A DNA stretch of 64,000 nucleotides, from the NCBI GenBank assembly GCA_012295275.1, contig CM022665.1:27378946-27442945 (forward strand). Reading direction: 5' to 3'. Numbering within the stretch: position 1 is the stretch's first letter; each line of letters opens with the position of its first letter. Positions 13,140 to 53,157 of the stretch are shown here, piece by piece. The notes under the pieces are model-generated. The model had not been told where the DNA came from. It searched no databases and saw only the letters and a program-made list of their open reading frames with translations. Origin of the DNA: Chrysomallon squamiferum (taxonomy: Eukaryota; Mollusca; Gastropoda; Neomphalida; Peltospiridae). A program made the translations under genes and the position numbers.

Positions 13140-13735
13140 AATGGGGAGATAACTCCATGCCTTATCACCTCTCGAAAAGGCTTGGACATATCGTGATAGA
13201 TTACGCTAAGTTTTATAGTACCATTAGCAATCGATCCTCTTTTCTTATTCTCCTCATTCACGTGGGTATGGTGTCAGTACATAAAACTAGACAACTAGTA
13301 ACACAGACATATTACAACTTGTTGACCGATTTCATTCACTTTCTTTTTTTTTTTCAATTTTTTTTTTTTTTTTTTTTTATCCAAAGCACACTTCCACACT
13401 GATTTGTCGACATGTCAGGTTTGAATGGAATTTGTTCTTGAAGGATTTAGATGTAGTACCATTAAATCAATATTTATCAGAATGATTTCTTTGGAAATTA
13501 GCTTTCCAGACCCATGCATACAAATGCAGTGCCCAAAGCACGAGTTTGCACTGTTTTTCTTCCACCACATTTGGTTCGATAGTAATTGCCCTTAAATCAA
13601 TATACGAGAATGGTAAGTTCAAACTAATGCTGACAAGACTTTTTCGCCGAGGGACAGATGCATCTCCCGTCAATTAGCGAACACAGAAAATATCCCACCA
13701 TCGCATTCCGTTAATTGTCTAATGCATAATTTACA
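13140..13735. promoter_or_regulatory. CpG-retaining unique block upstream of FN3 exon
   Basis: By hand count about 16 CpG in about 560 bp (about 28 per kb), against about 3 per kb in intron DNA sampled elsewhere in the gene. It contains homeodomain/POU-like elements (CAATTAGCG, CGTTAATTG, ATGCATAATTTA). A poly-T run interrupts it at 13340-13380. In a methylated gene body such a pocket would be an unmethylated enhancer or internal promoter about 0.8-1.4 kb before the FN3 exon. No TATA box or start site is assignable. Confidence 0.35.
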
Positions 13736-14164
13736 GTGTTGCATGTTCAATATGTACAACAGTCACAGCTTGTTAGAAGCAACAAATTTTTAATCTTTAT
13801 TTTCTTTTCTATTTTTTTTTTTTTTTTTTTTTTATTTCAACTTTTTTTTTTTTTTTTTTGCTGATTTCATGCTTTGTCTGCTGGGTAGTGTTTTTTTTAA
13901 AAACTTCTAATGTTAGATTATTTTTGTGTTAATAATTACTTAAGTAATTACTGTAGAAAAGAAAAATGTAAAAAGTAGTAAAAAATAAATGTAGATTACA
14001 TCTTACAAGAGTGATAACTCTTATCTTAATTAAAACAATTACTGATATATAAATTACCTGTGCTATTCAACAGCAGTGTAACACATTTAATTGTTGTCTA
14101 GACAGTAAACTGTTGATAATGTATATTTAGGCATTCTTTCTACAGTTCATATCTGTTTCTTTAT

Positions 14165-14385
14165 AATTATGTTTGTTAATAGGGTACAGATATATATTTG
14201 TGAATAGTGCATACAGTTAAATTTGTGAGTAGTACAGTTACAATGTGGGTAATACATACTGTTATATCTGTAATGCATATAATAATGTCTTGAGTAACAC
14301 ATGCAGTTATCTATGTGAATTATGTAGAGTTGTATAGACAATTACAGTTATGGATAGTACATACTGTTTGATGTGGTAATTATTA
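14165..14385. repeat. degenerate tandem repeat, period about 32-36 bp
   Basis: Units of the type TTGTGAATAGTGCATACAGT recur about six times with variations (GAGTAGTACAGTTACAA, GGTAATACATACTGTTA, GGATAGTACATACTGTTTG). The array ends about 140 bp before the FN3 exon. Confidence 0.55.
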
Positions 14386-14523
14386 ATGCTACATACATGA
14401 ATACACAAATATGTTCTATTTATTACTATCTTTCTGCTTCAAAGGAAAGAGGGAAAAAAGAACTAAATACATCTCTTGTCAAAAATAATTGCAAAAATGT
14501 AATAAATCATTTCATTTCTGCAG

Positions 14524-42116
<27,593 letters not shown>

Positions 42117-42188
42117 ACACACACAGCAGCTATGACAACAGCAGCATTGAATTTAAGAGTGTTAAAAAAACCTCTGTTGTTCAGTATG

Positions 42189-42194
42189 AATAAA
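42189..42194 (+). terminator. proximal poly(A) signal AATAAA of TRIM9
   Basis: Canonical AATAAA lies 72 nt after the stop codon. A T-rich stretch follows at about 42234. Use of this site would give a very short 3' UTR and would exclude all the Pumilio-type and GCATG motifs downstream. Confidence 0.4.
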
Positions 42195-42718
42195 GCCAAA
42201 AGTAGCTGTTTTGTTTCAGCAGATTACAAAATTGTTTTTTTTTTTGAAGTGACAGTTTTTTATAAAAACCAGACTTCAGGTGACTGTTTTTTTTATTAAA
42301 GAAAATAAAGAAAGTAAAAAGATTACAGATTCAAAAATAATTAATGAAATGAAAACTTGATTCTGTTTTTATTCTTGAAAATGCTTTTTTTTTTTTCTAT
42401 TTAATATGTAAAAAAAAAAAAGAAAGAAAAAAGAAAAAAAGAAACAAAAAAGTTCTGTACAGTTTGCTCATATTTATACAGATCACTTTAATACAATATT
42501 TTCCTAACACTAATAAAAATTAAGATATCTGAAAGCACAGATGGAACAGAAGGTTATTATCTACTGAACACTTTTTTCTTTTGTCCAGTAAATATCAAGG
42601 TGCTATCTGATGCATTTTTTTTTTTTTCAAGAAAATTTTAATTATTATTACTTTATTATTATTATTATTATTGCTAATGCTATTGTTTCTTCTTTTATCA
42701 TATTTTACTCTTTATGAC

Positions 42719-44578
42719 TGTAAATATAAGCACTGATCAGTTACAAAATGTAAACAAATGACAATCTTATTTTTATTTTTTCACTAACATTTTCATTGTA
42801 AACTTATATTATATTTACACTGTACTGGTTTACTGAATTTTTAATATTAATTTTCATCCTTTCCACCATTTTGTGGAAATGTGGGACAACTCAGACACCA
42901 GATGGCACCACTACAGTCTACCTCAGCTAACATCTCTTTAACTCAAGTGTTTTACACTTTTAATTCACATTTTAACTCTTCATTCAAGACTTTAACATCC
43001 ATTAACACTCACCTGTTTTAGCTTTGCATATTTCTTACATTTGAAACAAACTTTACAAATGACTTTTGTAATAGTTTTCACATACACTTAAAAAAAAAAA
43101 AAAATTAAAAAGTACCACAAAACACTTTTGTTACTGGAAGTGGTTCATATTTCTTGCTTCTTTCTGCGAAGGGAAGAAACAAGATGAAAATAGGATGTTT
43201 CTTTCTTCTGTGAAGGGAAGAACAGACAAATGATTTTACAATGATTAAAATAAAATGTTTAACATCATCTTGGTACTTTTATTTTTTTTTAAAAAGCTTA
43301 CTTTGGAGTTTGATGTTTTTTTAGGTGATAATAGAAAACACACAGCTATCTTTTGTGAGCTTTGTTCATCAGTAACCAGCAAGAAATTTTTTTATATATA
43401 CTTTTCCAAAGACAGGAAAATACATACCACAGATTGGTAGACAGCATTGAGAAGCATAGATCATGCAATCTGTCATGACTGAGACCTCAGTTGTAAATAC
43501 TGAGTTTGTAAATACTGACCTACAAGTGCTCCAAATGATATTTAAAAACCCACACATACAAAAACAAAGAACCAAAAAACCACAGTGAAATAAAGTAAAT
43601 TAAATATGAAGCCTAATTATGTACATATTCATTAATTTCTCATTTTTAATTAGGTTCACATTGAAAAAAAAAAAAATTAAGATATTCCAGTATCATTTAT
43701 GAAAGAAGAAAAATTAATAATTTTATGAGCTATGAGTTGTGTAATTTACAACAGCAAAAATGGCACAATATGATACATTTATACGTACATTTTTTTTAAC
43801 ATAATCACGTCTGTCTTATTACCAGTGTTTTCCATTTACTTGTACAACACTCCTACCTGTACAATTACTCTGATAGTTTGCCATATGGAAATGGCATTTC
43901 TGATAGACTCCAGACTGAAATGTCTACAGGAAAACACTCATGCCAACCAGCTATTTTATTGTTACTTTAATAACAAAAGTGACATTCTTAACTACACTGG
44001 TTTATTTTCTAGATGTGACTTGTACTGACTTTTAACAAAGCAGAAGTTTTATTCCTGGCAAGACTGACTAAAATCTCTAAATAAAAATTTACCTTAAAAT
44101 ACCATAAATGTACATACATACACAATGAATTGTAGGTGTGATTTTAATTTTAAAATATTTATAATAAAACTGACTGTCAGTGCACACATCTTAACAGATA
44201 ATTTCCCTTTTGTTTCTCTTATTTTATTTATTGTTAAAATTGACCAATGTGGTGCTAGATTTAGGTGGTTTGCAAAATTTATTTTTTGTCATGCATTGGG
44301 CATGCAGACATTGTTTTATTATTCACCAAGCATGCAAACTTGATTTTATCATCTACCGTGCATGTAGATTTTATTTGTATGACACTCATCATGCATGCCG
44401 ACTTCAGTTTGTTCATTTACCAAGCATGTCAAGTTCGTATCACTTACCATGAATACTGTTGTTAATAATAATTAACATTTCTTTTAAGAATTATTAACCA
44501 TTCTTGTTATGGTTTGTAAATATTATTTCATCTTTTATCATTCTGTAGTTTGCAAACCATTATTTTATTTTGTACATA
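42719..44578 (+). promoter_or_regulatory. cluster of Pumilio/PUF-type UGUANAUA motifs in putative 3' UTR
   Basis: Seven sense-strand TGTANATA octamers: 42719 (TGTAAATA), 43492 (TGTAAATA), 43507 (TGTAAATA), 43620 (TGTACATA), 44109 (TGTACATA), 44515 (TGTAAATA) and 44571 (TGTACATA). The antisense form was seen about twice in the same stretch, once as the palindromic overlap at 43620. UGUANAUA is the known binding site of PUM proteins, which repress or localise mRNAs, including neuronal ones. The two at 43492 and 43507 are 15 nt apart. Confidence 0.4.
42895..42908 (+). promoter_or_regulatory. CTCF-like site near the TRIM9 3' end
   Basis: ACACCAGATGGCAC matches CCASYAGRKGGCRS at 13 of 14 positions. 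It lies about 0.8 kb after the TRIM9 stop. A single degenerate motif has limited weight. Confidence 0.3.
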
Positions 44579-44990
44579 CTTACTCTGGTTAGCATTTATT
44601 ATCATTTATTATTAATTTTTCCATGTGACTCTGCATGTTTTATGGTTTACAAATGTAATAATATTGTTTTTGTTTTGTTTTGATCATTCATCAAATATGC
44701 AGTGGTTTGCATATATAAGTTTATACCATGTAGTCTGTTGTGTCATTTTCATTATGTATACCAAACATTGTACAATTTGCAGAATTATTATTATTATTAT
44801 TATTCATAATCTAATCTATGGTTACATAAATAACATTTTTTTTTTTTACTTACCGTGCATGTAGCATCAGTTATTTTTCATTGATGCCATGCATGAATTT
44901 TTTTTCTTATTTTTTTAAAAAATGTTTGGGTTACTGACACCATGCATGAAAACATAATTTTTCATTCAAAACATGCATGCTGTGTATTTG
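44264..44990 (+). repeat. degenerate GCATG-bearing repeat in putative 3' UTR
   Basis: Loosely repeated units share a core like ACCAAGCATG or ACCGTGCATG, followed by an AT-rich spacer. GCATG occurs at 44300, 44330, 44360, 44393, 44424, 44633, 44857, 44891, 44944 and 44975; most are preceded by T. Between 44264 and 44460 the units are about 30-36 nt apart; later units are more scattered. (U)GCAUG is the known RBFOX binding element. The repeat origin is seen directly; RBFOX use is inference. Confidence 0.55.
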
Positions 44991-47027
44991 ATGTTATAGG
45001 ACCATTTGTACCACAAGCGGTGGTACTGTGACCAATATTTAGACATTTGTACAAAGACCTTGAACACTTTTGTTCATCAAACACTATTGTTCTGTACACA
45101 CGAGTGTGTGAAATGTGTGTAAAATATCTGTGTTTATATATTTGTATATTTATTGCCCTTGTGTACAGGTTGTTTGTTTTAATGGTTTGTTTCTTCTCTC
45201 TTTTTTTTAAATATATTTTCTTCTTCATGTGAGTTTCTTTGCTGCTTTGAAAATGTAGTATTTATAGATTTTTATTGTATTTTAAAACCCAAAATTGACA
45301 ACAAAAAAAAAAAAATGTAATTTGAAATTTGAAAATATGTAGAAAAAAATATTTGACAGGATTTTTTCTGAAGTGATTCTGATTCAAGTCATTTTAACAT
45401 GACTAAGAAAAAAAAAAAAAAAAACATACCCCCAAAAAATTGATTGAAAACAAAACACTAACAAAATTATGGCTTATTTAAGATGTCTCTGCTGTATATT
45501 TTCATATTCTAAAAGAAATAGCTGGACATTGTTATTATAACTGAGTTGTTATATAGATACAGTTTTGTTATAACTGACAGAAAACTTTGTAATTCTCCTG
45601 TTTAATTCATATATTTTTCTAGTTTCTTTCTTTATATAATACATGTATTTGAAATAATGTAAAACTTTGTAATTAAAAACAATAATTGTAACACTTTAAC
45701 AGATTTCTAATTTTTATTATAAATTCATTATTACTGATACTAACTTAAAAAAAAACATTAATATTTACTTAGTATGACAATATTCACTGCAAGTGTGCAC
45801 ATTAAATCACTAGATATAAATGCACAACATATACCAACCATCCTACTGAGATTTTTGTAATGGACTCATACATATTCTCAGGTTCTGAAATGAGAAAGAT
45901 GTGATCTTAAATTCATCAAAATTCATTAACATTTTACAACTGAATTGGCATCAAAAACTGAGGTATCTAAGACAAAGAATTAAATTAACTTCGACCGATT
46001 AGCATAGCATGTACATTAAATGCTGCCTGTTGTTAGAGGTATTAGAAATAATATATGTATTAGTACCTAGTGAAAATGTTTAGACCTGTATACTGTTATT
46101 ATTAGTAATATGGATGATTACTATACAGATTTAACTATCTTCCTTACCATGATAAAAATGAAACATCAAATTAGAAGTTTTTGTCAATGTGAGTAAATAC
46201 CAAAAGGCAGAAGCATAGTTCTAATATATATTTAAAACTTTAAAAAAAAGTCTTGAATATTGTCTGAAAGAAATGTTTTGCTAATGCAAAAGAAAGACAG
46301 TTAATGAAAAAAAAAATTAAATATAAAATGTTACAGTTATTTTGATTGAAATGAATAAATCAATAGCCATTTGAAACCTGTAGAATGCAGATTAATTAGT
46401 AATTTCTTTTACATTATAATGAATGATTGATTTTAACATTTTGTATTTGTCTTTTAGCCTGATACACAATTTTTATAATTAAGTAACATGGTTCTACATC
46501 CTAATTAGTCAAACCTATGACACTTTTAAATTTCTTTATATTTACTGTCTTACTCTTTTTTTTTTTTTTTTTTTTTTTTTAATAAATAAAATCTTAGTCT
46601 TACAGTTGTGTTATTAGCTAGATAATCAAACTCAATGAGTTATTAGCAAAAATAATTTAATTCTAGTTTGAAAAATTAATTTAGAAATGGTTGAATCAGG
46701 AATAATGGTTTTAAGTCTTTTGATGTTAATTACTGACCAATGAAATGCTTTGTAACAAAAAAATTCATATCGTTATGTCAGTCATTTTTGCTGACAAAAA
46801 CCTATGATAAACCAAATACATTTTCCATCAGGGAATAATTGAATTAGATTTTAATCATATCTTTTTGATGTGTAAATTAACTAACCTTGCAAAATAATGT
46901 GTTAATCAAATTTAATGATTCTTACATGTTCACAGCCTACAGCAATGCAATAATTTGTCTCACTATTGCTCTGTAGCAAATATTATATCCATATTTTACT
47001 GTACTGTGTCATTTTGTGCAATGAAAC

Positions 47028-47061
47028 ATTAAAACTTTAAAAAAAAAAAAAAAAAAAAAAA
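47028..47061 (+). terminator. candidate distal poly(A) site of TRIM9
   Basis: ATTAAA is followed by an A-run and then by TGTGTTTGTTGTGTATTTGG, which resembles the G/U-rich downstream element of cleavage sites. Such long A-runs also occur elsewhere in the window, so chance or a retroposed tail remains possible. Confidence 0.35.
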
Positions 47062-48205
47062 TGTGTTTGTTGTGTATTTGGGATATATTTATAGATAAGA
47101 ATTTATTTTTATTTTAAATTCATTTTCTTTTGTTCTCTTAATTTTCTTATAACTGTCCTTTTTGCCTTTACTTTTGCAGACAAAATGTTTTCAAACTGGA
47201 TTGTGAATGACTTATGTATTCACAGGCAAAAGACATTTTCTCAACTAATTTGTTAAGCAAGATTGCCTTCAAACCCAATGTTATTTGCATACAAATAGCA
47301 TTAAAATTAAAGTTTTGAATGATTGTCTTTTCTGCTCAGTACCTCTGGGTTACAGTATGAATAATTAAGCTGATGTCATGAAAGTGTTGGAATTTTTAAG
47401 TATATGACAAAAATGTATTTTAAAACATTTTACAAGCTTAATCTTTGGACCTAGCTCCAAGAACCTGAAACATTTTGTACATTAATGTTTTATATTTCTA
47501 TTACCTGGATTCATCAAACTTTTATTGCTCTTCTTATAAAGGAGCATCACTACATAATTCTCAAATAACATCCCAAAATACAAATCTGCAATTACAGCTT
47601 TATTCTGAAACAAGTTTAAAAAATACTTGGATTATTTTTTATTTTTTTATTTTTTTTTAAATTAATGTTACAAAAAGAAACTTGTATTTATATTTTTATA
47701 GTTTCTTCTGTAAATCTGAGAGATCTGGGATTTCTCTCAGCTTACAACCTACATCGGCGTTTGGTACTCCAGAAATTACGGGATTAATTGTAATAAAATC
47801 TATAACATGCTACACGTTTTTAGAAGAAAATCTTTAGCCAGAAAATGAAATATGTTCAGGATTTTGAATTCTTTATTATTTTATTTTTTTAAATTTTCTA
47901 AATTTTATTTATTATGATTACTTTTTTAATTAATTTTCTTTTTTTTATTTTTGGCCAAAAATTGTTCCAAGTTGTTTTATAAAACTGCTATTCAAAAAAC
48001 CACATGGGAATGTTTGAATTTTTTCAGTTTCTGGTTATATGATGTTGCAAGTTGCTACAAGATAAACTGCTAGCCAAAATGAAACTTTTGTTGTTGTTGG
48101 TTGTGGTGGTGGTGGTAGTGGTGCTGTTTTCATGATTAAACAGTTATAAATAATTTTTGACATACAGAGAAAATTCAAATTTGAGAGGTAACTTGTACAT
48201 AAACC

Positions 48206-48230
48206 ACACACACACACACACACACACACA
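48206..48230. repeat. (CA)n microsatellite
   Basis: About 12 CA units. Confidence 0.95.
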
Positions 48231-48722
48231 AATCACAAATGCTAATATAAAATTTTTAAAAAATATGAAGAAAATAAATAATAGAAATAATAAAAAGAAC
48301 AAGAGGGAAAAAAAAAAAAATGGGTAAAAAAATGAAAGAGAAAGAAGCCAGATGAAACTAAAAAAAGAAAAAAAAAGTCTAGATATGTCGCGTATGTCAT
48401 CAGCAGTCCTGTTCCAGCCATTGAGAAAATTTACACAGAATTGATCAGGCTGTAAATGGAATTGCTATTTGTTATTTTCTTTTGATAAAAGAGTGACAAT
48501 TGTTGTGCAATACTTTGTACAGAAAAACACACCATAATGACACACAAAAAACAGGAAAAGAAAAGAAAAACATTTTTAAAACAACAACAAAAAGAAACAT
48601 GAACTGTATTTGCCGTTTTCTCTCAAGTCTTTTAACAGTTTCTGAACTCAGAGTGCTTTGTCTACTGTTAAATTTTTTAACATTCTCTTGAAGTTTTTCT
48701 TTCTCTTCGTTTCTTTTACTCC

Positions 48723-48968
48723 CTACAGATTAAAAAGAGTGCAAAGACCACAACTTCTTAAATAGTCATTTTTATTTTTTTGATTTTCCCAGTGAACATT
48801 ATCATACCTAGCTGTTTCCTCTTCATCATCCTGAGATGAAACAGAGAGATATGTTGGTCCAGAATTTAAAGAAAACAGATTTGACTGCAACAAAAATTGT
48901 TTAACATCCACCTTCTTGAATACAGAAAAGAAAATGCCATGAATTATGACAAATAAGTTAAGGAGCAT
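48723..48968 (-). CDS. unrecognised short ORF, possible exon on minus strand
   Basis: An 81-codon frame with a normal-looking acidic segment (SVSSQDDEEETARYDNVHW) after a hydrophobic start. On the minus strand the pyrimidine tract CTCTCTGTTTCATCTCAG is followed by 23 nt and then GTATGATAAT, so an exon of 23 nt is also conceivable. The length is not significant by itself and no family is recognised. It could be an exon of a minus-strand transcript, a remnant or chance. Confidence 0.15.
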   Translation of the reverse strand: MLLNLFVIIHGIFFSVFKKVDVKQFLLQSNLFSLNSGPTYLSVSSQDDEEETARYDNVHWENQKNKNDYLRSCGLCTLFNL

Positions 48969-49954
48969 TGTCTAGAATGAGATACAGCCTAACACAAGTG
49001 TTACACAGGATTGATCCACTGACTTCACAATCAGTATTACTGAAACAGATTTCATATGGATTAAATTAAAATCTTTTGCAACTTCAACATTATCTGTTAC
49101 ATGCAGTTAACAACTTGGGAAATTTCATGCACACTTTCCCAAAGAGTTCTCGTAAAATGTTACATGTTTACAATTAAAAACAAATATAATGCTAATAGTA
49201 TAATCAGTTTGTGACGCAGATACAGTTGATTTCGCATACTTTTTCAGCTGGAGAGAAAAAGTTGTCTGTATTCAACAAGTTTTTGTCATTAGAAAATAAC
49301 TAAAAGAAATTACACAAAAACATAAAATACAACAGTGTCTGGTTCATGGGTGGGAGCATTTCATAAGGAATTTGGTTTTTCCACAATTTACTAATTTTTC
49401 TCTATTTCATTCTGTTTCCGATTTTCTTTTTGTTCATCCACAGGCATGCGATTCAGGGATGGTAGAGGAAAAACATTCAGGAAAGTTTTGAAAAGCAAGA
49501 AGAATGTGTAATTTGTGTTTTTATTTGGGAAAATCAACTATCATATTTCCCTCTTAACCCTTGAATCTCCATACACACATCTTCATCATATTCTTTATTT
49601 ATTTATTCCTTAATAATTTAAACTTTGTGTACAAAACAAGAATTCACCATCAGAAAGTTACATATGTACCGTTATTTATCAGTCAACTTTCTTGTATACA
49701 AATATGATTCTCCATAAAACTTGTTAAATTAAAAACAGTTAACTAAAGCGAATGAAAAGCATATTAAAAAATAATTTATTGATGTGAAAAATTAATGTCT
49801 GTTTATTTTTATCATCAGAAAATTGAGACGAAAACAGAATAATGAAATCTTAAAATTAATGTTAAATGCCTAAACCACTTTTCTAAAGAATCTGTGTGGA
49901 TCCAGCTTTCAATAATTTGTGACGGCATGTTTAACTTTTATGATAAATGTAATT

Positions 49955-49978
49955 ATATATATATATATATATATATAA
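49955..49978. repeat. (TA)n microsatellite
   Basis: About 12 TA units. Confidence 0.95.
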
Positions 49979-52608
49979 TTTTTTAAAAACATCAATGAAA
50001 AAAATTCTCTTTCTGTTTTTCAAATAAAACAATAATAAAAAGGAATGTAAAAAAGATAAAAGGTGCAATGCCGCGTAACGGAGTCCCCCCCCCAACCGAC
50101 ACACCCACCTGCAATCCGCCTTGAGACAAACACTGATTCATTCAAAAAATTACAGGATGTATGCAGTCACCAAGCCCTCAGTTATTGTCTAGACATAAAT
50201 GCTTTAATAATCAGTTAAGTAACCCCCCTCCCAACCTCATAACGCCTATGCTGCGATGGTTTTTGAAAAATTAACGCTAAACCGGGTGAAAATAACCAGT
50301 AATAAAATTAAGGAAGTAACGAGGAATCGATTTGCCTGTCAGAGTAATCAAACCGTTATTAGTTGGTTACACAATGTCGTTGAGCAAAACAAATGGGACA
50401 GCGAAACACTGGTCTATTGTCTAGGGAAACCGTCTTCAAAAGAACAGCGGCACGCGGCACTCTTCCGTGTCATTTAACTGCAGAAAGTTGGCGCCACTAG
50501 CTAATGGCGTAAAGTGGGCACGCGCGTCTCGGTGCAGAAAAATAATATATTTCTATGGAAAACCATTAAATCAACTTTAAAGTTTTCCACAGATGCTATT
50601 GTGATGTCATGATACCAATAATTTATGCTCCAATAAACGGATATCGTAAACAAAGCGACTACATGAGAAAACACAATACGGAAATTATAGGAAATAATTT
50701 TTTGCAGTAAATATTTTGCATTGTTCACCCGTGACTGTACGTTGACATAATCTGCTAACGTTGATCTATGCCACACAAAACAAAACTCAGAAAGACTGTT
50801 TAGCTATTACTTAAACAAGCAGCAAAACAGGAAAGACCTTTTTATCTTGGCATGACATTACCGTAACCTCTGACACAGATTAATACGGTGACATGTGACT
50901 GCACGATCAAAGTGTATTAAAAATACAATTTAAAAAAACATAATTATAGTTAGATTTATCAAAGGATAAAGGAGACAGAGCTCGGGATTCGTTTCAGGAA
51001 CTCAGGTTTCTTGCCCACGATTATTACAGTTTTATTGAAAATAATCAAATTCACTAGAAAAGAACTGGTTTAAACCTGATATGCATTTTTAATTCAGGTC
51101 TCTATAGCTTCGGAACACTTGTACCTGTCAGTTTAAAACGTGAGCATAACTGCACCGATATTTAATGATAAACCTGTTTAAAAGCTATACAGTTTCAATT
51201 ACTGTGCTTCTGTATTTGTCATTTTCAAAACAAATATATGCTTATGTTTAATATGACGTTCTTATCCAAATACGTCTACTTCAAACTGGATTAGAAATAT
51301 TTCCGAATTTTAAATTAATATTCACTGTATTATGCAATCACACATATACGTCTGACTGACTGTCTACATATATAGATAAATAAATAATATTGAAATCCTT
51401 CATAAGAAGACGCCGCAAATTAGAAAAAAGTCAGAATTCATTCGACGGCACCAAACTCTCATTTTGTACATTAAAACATTTCTATTTATTTCACGTACTT
51501 AGTTAACAAATCCAGTCGAAGAGCTTTTGGCAACATCGTCCAAAGGTTAAGAAACTCTCTGACGTGTTGCTAATACCTTACTGACATGTGAAGCGCGGTG
51601 ATAAATCATGTCCATGTTTCTTGCAGTCTACGTCCTAGACATTGTGTCTTGCATGGAAAACCATAAGACATGTAAAGACGTAATGAATATGCTGTAGAAT
51701 GATAAACTATGACTCGAAACTGTCTGCAGTTTGCTTCAGTACAAGAATTCCGAAACAACAGTAGAGTCTGGCGAGATAGTTTTTAATCTGTGTTTGTCAG
51801 ACTGATCGTAGATCTTTCCTATTTGCTGTATTAAGAAGAAACGGCAGGAAAGAGAAGGGGGAGGGGAAATCCATTTCTGATATCTTTATTAAATACACAC
51901 TGTGATAAATGCTGTAACTTAAGGGAAAAGCTTTCATGCAATAAATGTGTAGTTATTCGTGATTTATTATGATTATTATTTCTGTAATAAAAAGAAGAAG
52001 GAAAATAACAAAAAAGAAAAAGATTATTATGACTAATTTAAGACATTAGAATCTTGTTTTTAACTTTAAAGATGATATGAACAAATCTCGATTTCTTTCA
52101 AGATCTTTGTAGTTTTCATTTGCTATCGCTCTCAAACTCTCTCTCTTTCTCTCGTTCTCTCTCTCTCTCTCTCTGTACGTGCGTATGTGTGTATATGTAA
52201 AGCGTCTCTATGTTTGTGTCTATATTACAAATTATGTTCAAATTACACAAAGATCGACAAGTCACGTAATCTATATCACCGACGAGATATTTTATCATCG
52301 TCATAATCATTTTCGTCATTATAGTTCTGATAATCATATTAAACTGCCAACTGCTTTTTCTAAAGACGTTAAAATTGTGCCCCGTGGAAACTTATTTCCA
52401 CAAGGAAAAATAATTAAGTATTTAATATTCATTCTCTAACCAAGGCGAGTTCTGTTTCACGCTTCCACCATTTTATCACCATCATCATGGTCCTCATCAA
52501 CATCATCATCATCATATGTAATGGAAATCCTTTTATCTTAAACTTTAAATCATACATACATGAAAGGCTTCATTTTTATTTTTATTTATTTACAATTTAT
52601 TTATTTAC

Positions 52609-52675
<67 letters not shown>
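52609..52675. repeat. (TTA)n followed by poly-T
   Basis: About 11 TTA units pass directly into about 35 T. Confidence 0.95.
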
Positions 52676-52677
<2 letters not shown>

Positions 52678-52878
52678 CTCTGATTCACATGTGCAGCTTA
52701 AACAAATCTCAGGATTTAATTTCTCCTTCGTCCGCTACAGTGCATAAACTCTTTTAGGCTAATTTTATTAGTTTTTAAAAATCAAAAATCAATAATGAAA
52801 TTTCTTGGAAAACACATTACTGTTTTATTACCGTCTATGAAATTCATTTTATTTTATTTCTCTCTTCCTGTCCTCTAC

Positions 52879-52974
52879 ATTATATTATATTATATTATAT
52901 TATATTATATTATATTATATTATATTATATTATATTATATTATATTATATTATGTTATATTATATTACATTATA
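52879..52974. repeat. (TTATA)n pentanucleotide array, about 19 units
   Basis: A nearly perfect five-base repeat with substitutions only in the last units (TTATG, TTACA). Confidence 0.95.
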
Positions 52975-53045
52975 CAGGAAGAGAATGGTTAAAGTATAAA
53001 GTTTATGTACAGAATAAAAATGATAAAATTTGAAAATAGTGTTAA

Positions 53046-53157
<112 letters not shown>

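Larger units (their letters stand above)
9190..14523 (+). other. TRIM9 intron between candidate microexon and FN3 exon
   Basis: Non-coding, AT-rich. It contains a unique, less AT-rich block at 9590-10220, a minisatellite at 10.88-11.13 kb, a very A/T-rich stretch at 11.4-12.9 kb, a CpG-retaining block at 13.14-13.74 kb, and a degenerate repeat at 14.16-14.39 kb. Poly-T runs occur at 12060, 13359 and 13810-13859. Confidence 0.6.
42117..47061 (+). other. TRIM9: putative long TRIM9 3' UTR
   Basis: AT-rich, CpG-poor sequence follows the stop codon without any recognisable coding region. Two possible ends are visible. The proximal one is AATAAA at 42189-42194, about 75 nt after the stop. The distal one is ATTAAA at 47028-47033, followed within a few bases by 23 A (47039-47061) and then a G/T-rich stretch. 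A transcript reaching the distal site would have a 3' UTR of about 4.9 kb. Low CpG density persists to about 48-49 kb, consistent with transcription through this region. It holds Pumilio-type motifs and a GCATG repeat, listed separately. Transcript ends cannot be proven from DNA. Confidence 0.5.

Noticed and set aside
50256-50477. 73-codon frame in CpG-rich spacer, considered as a small gene
   Set aside because: Reads like a protein but is short, with no recognised motif, splice partner or promoter; left as part of the spacer.
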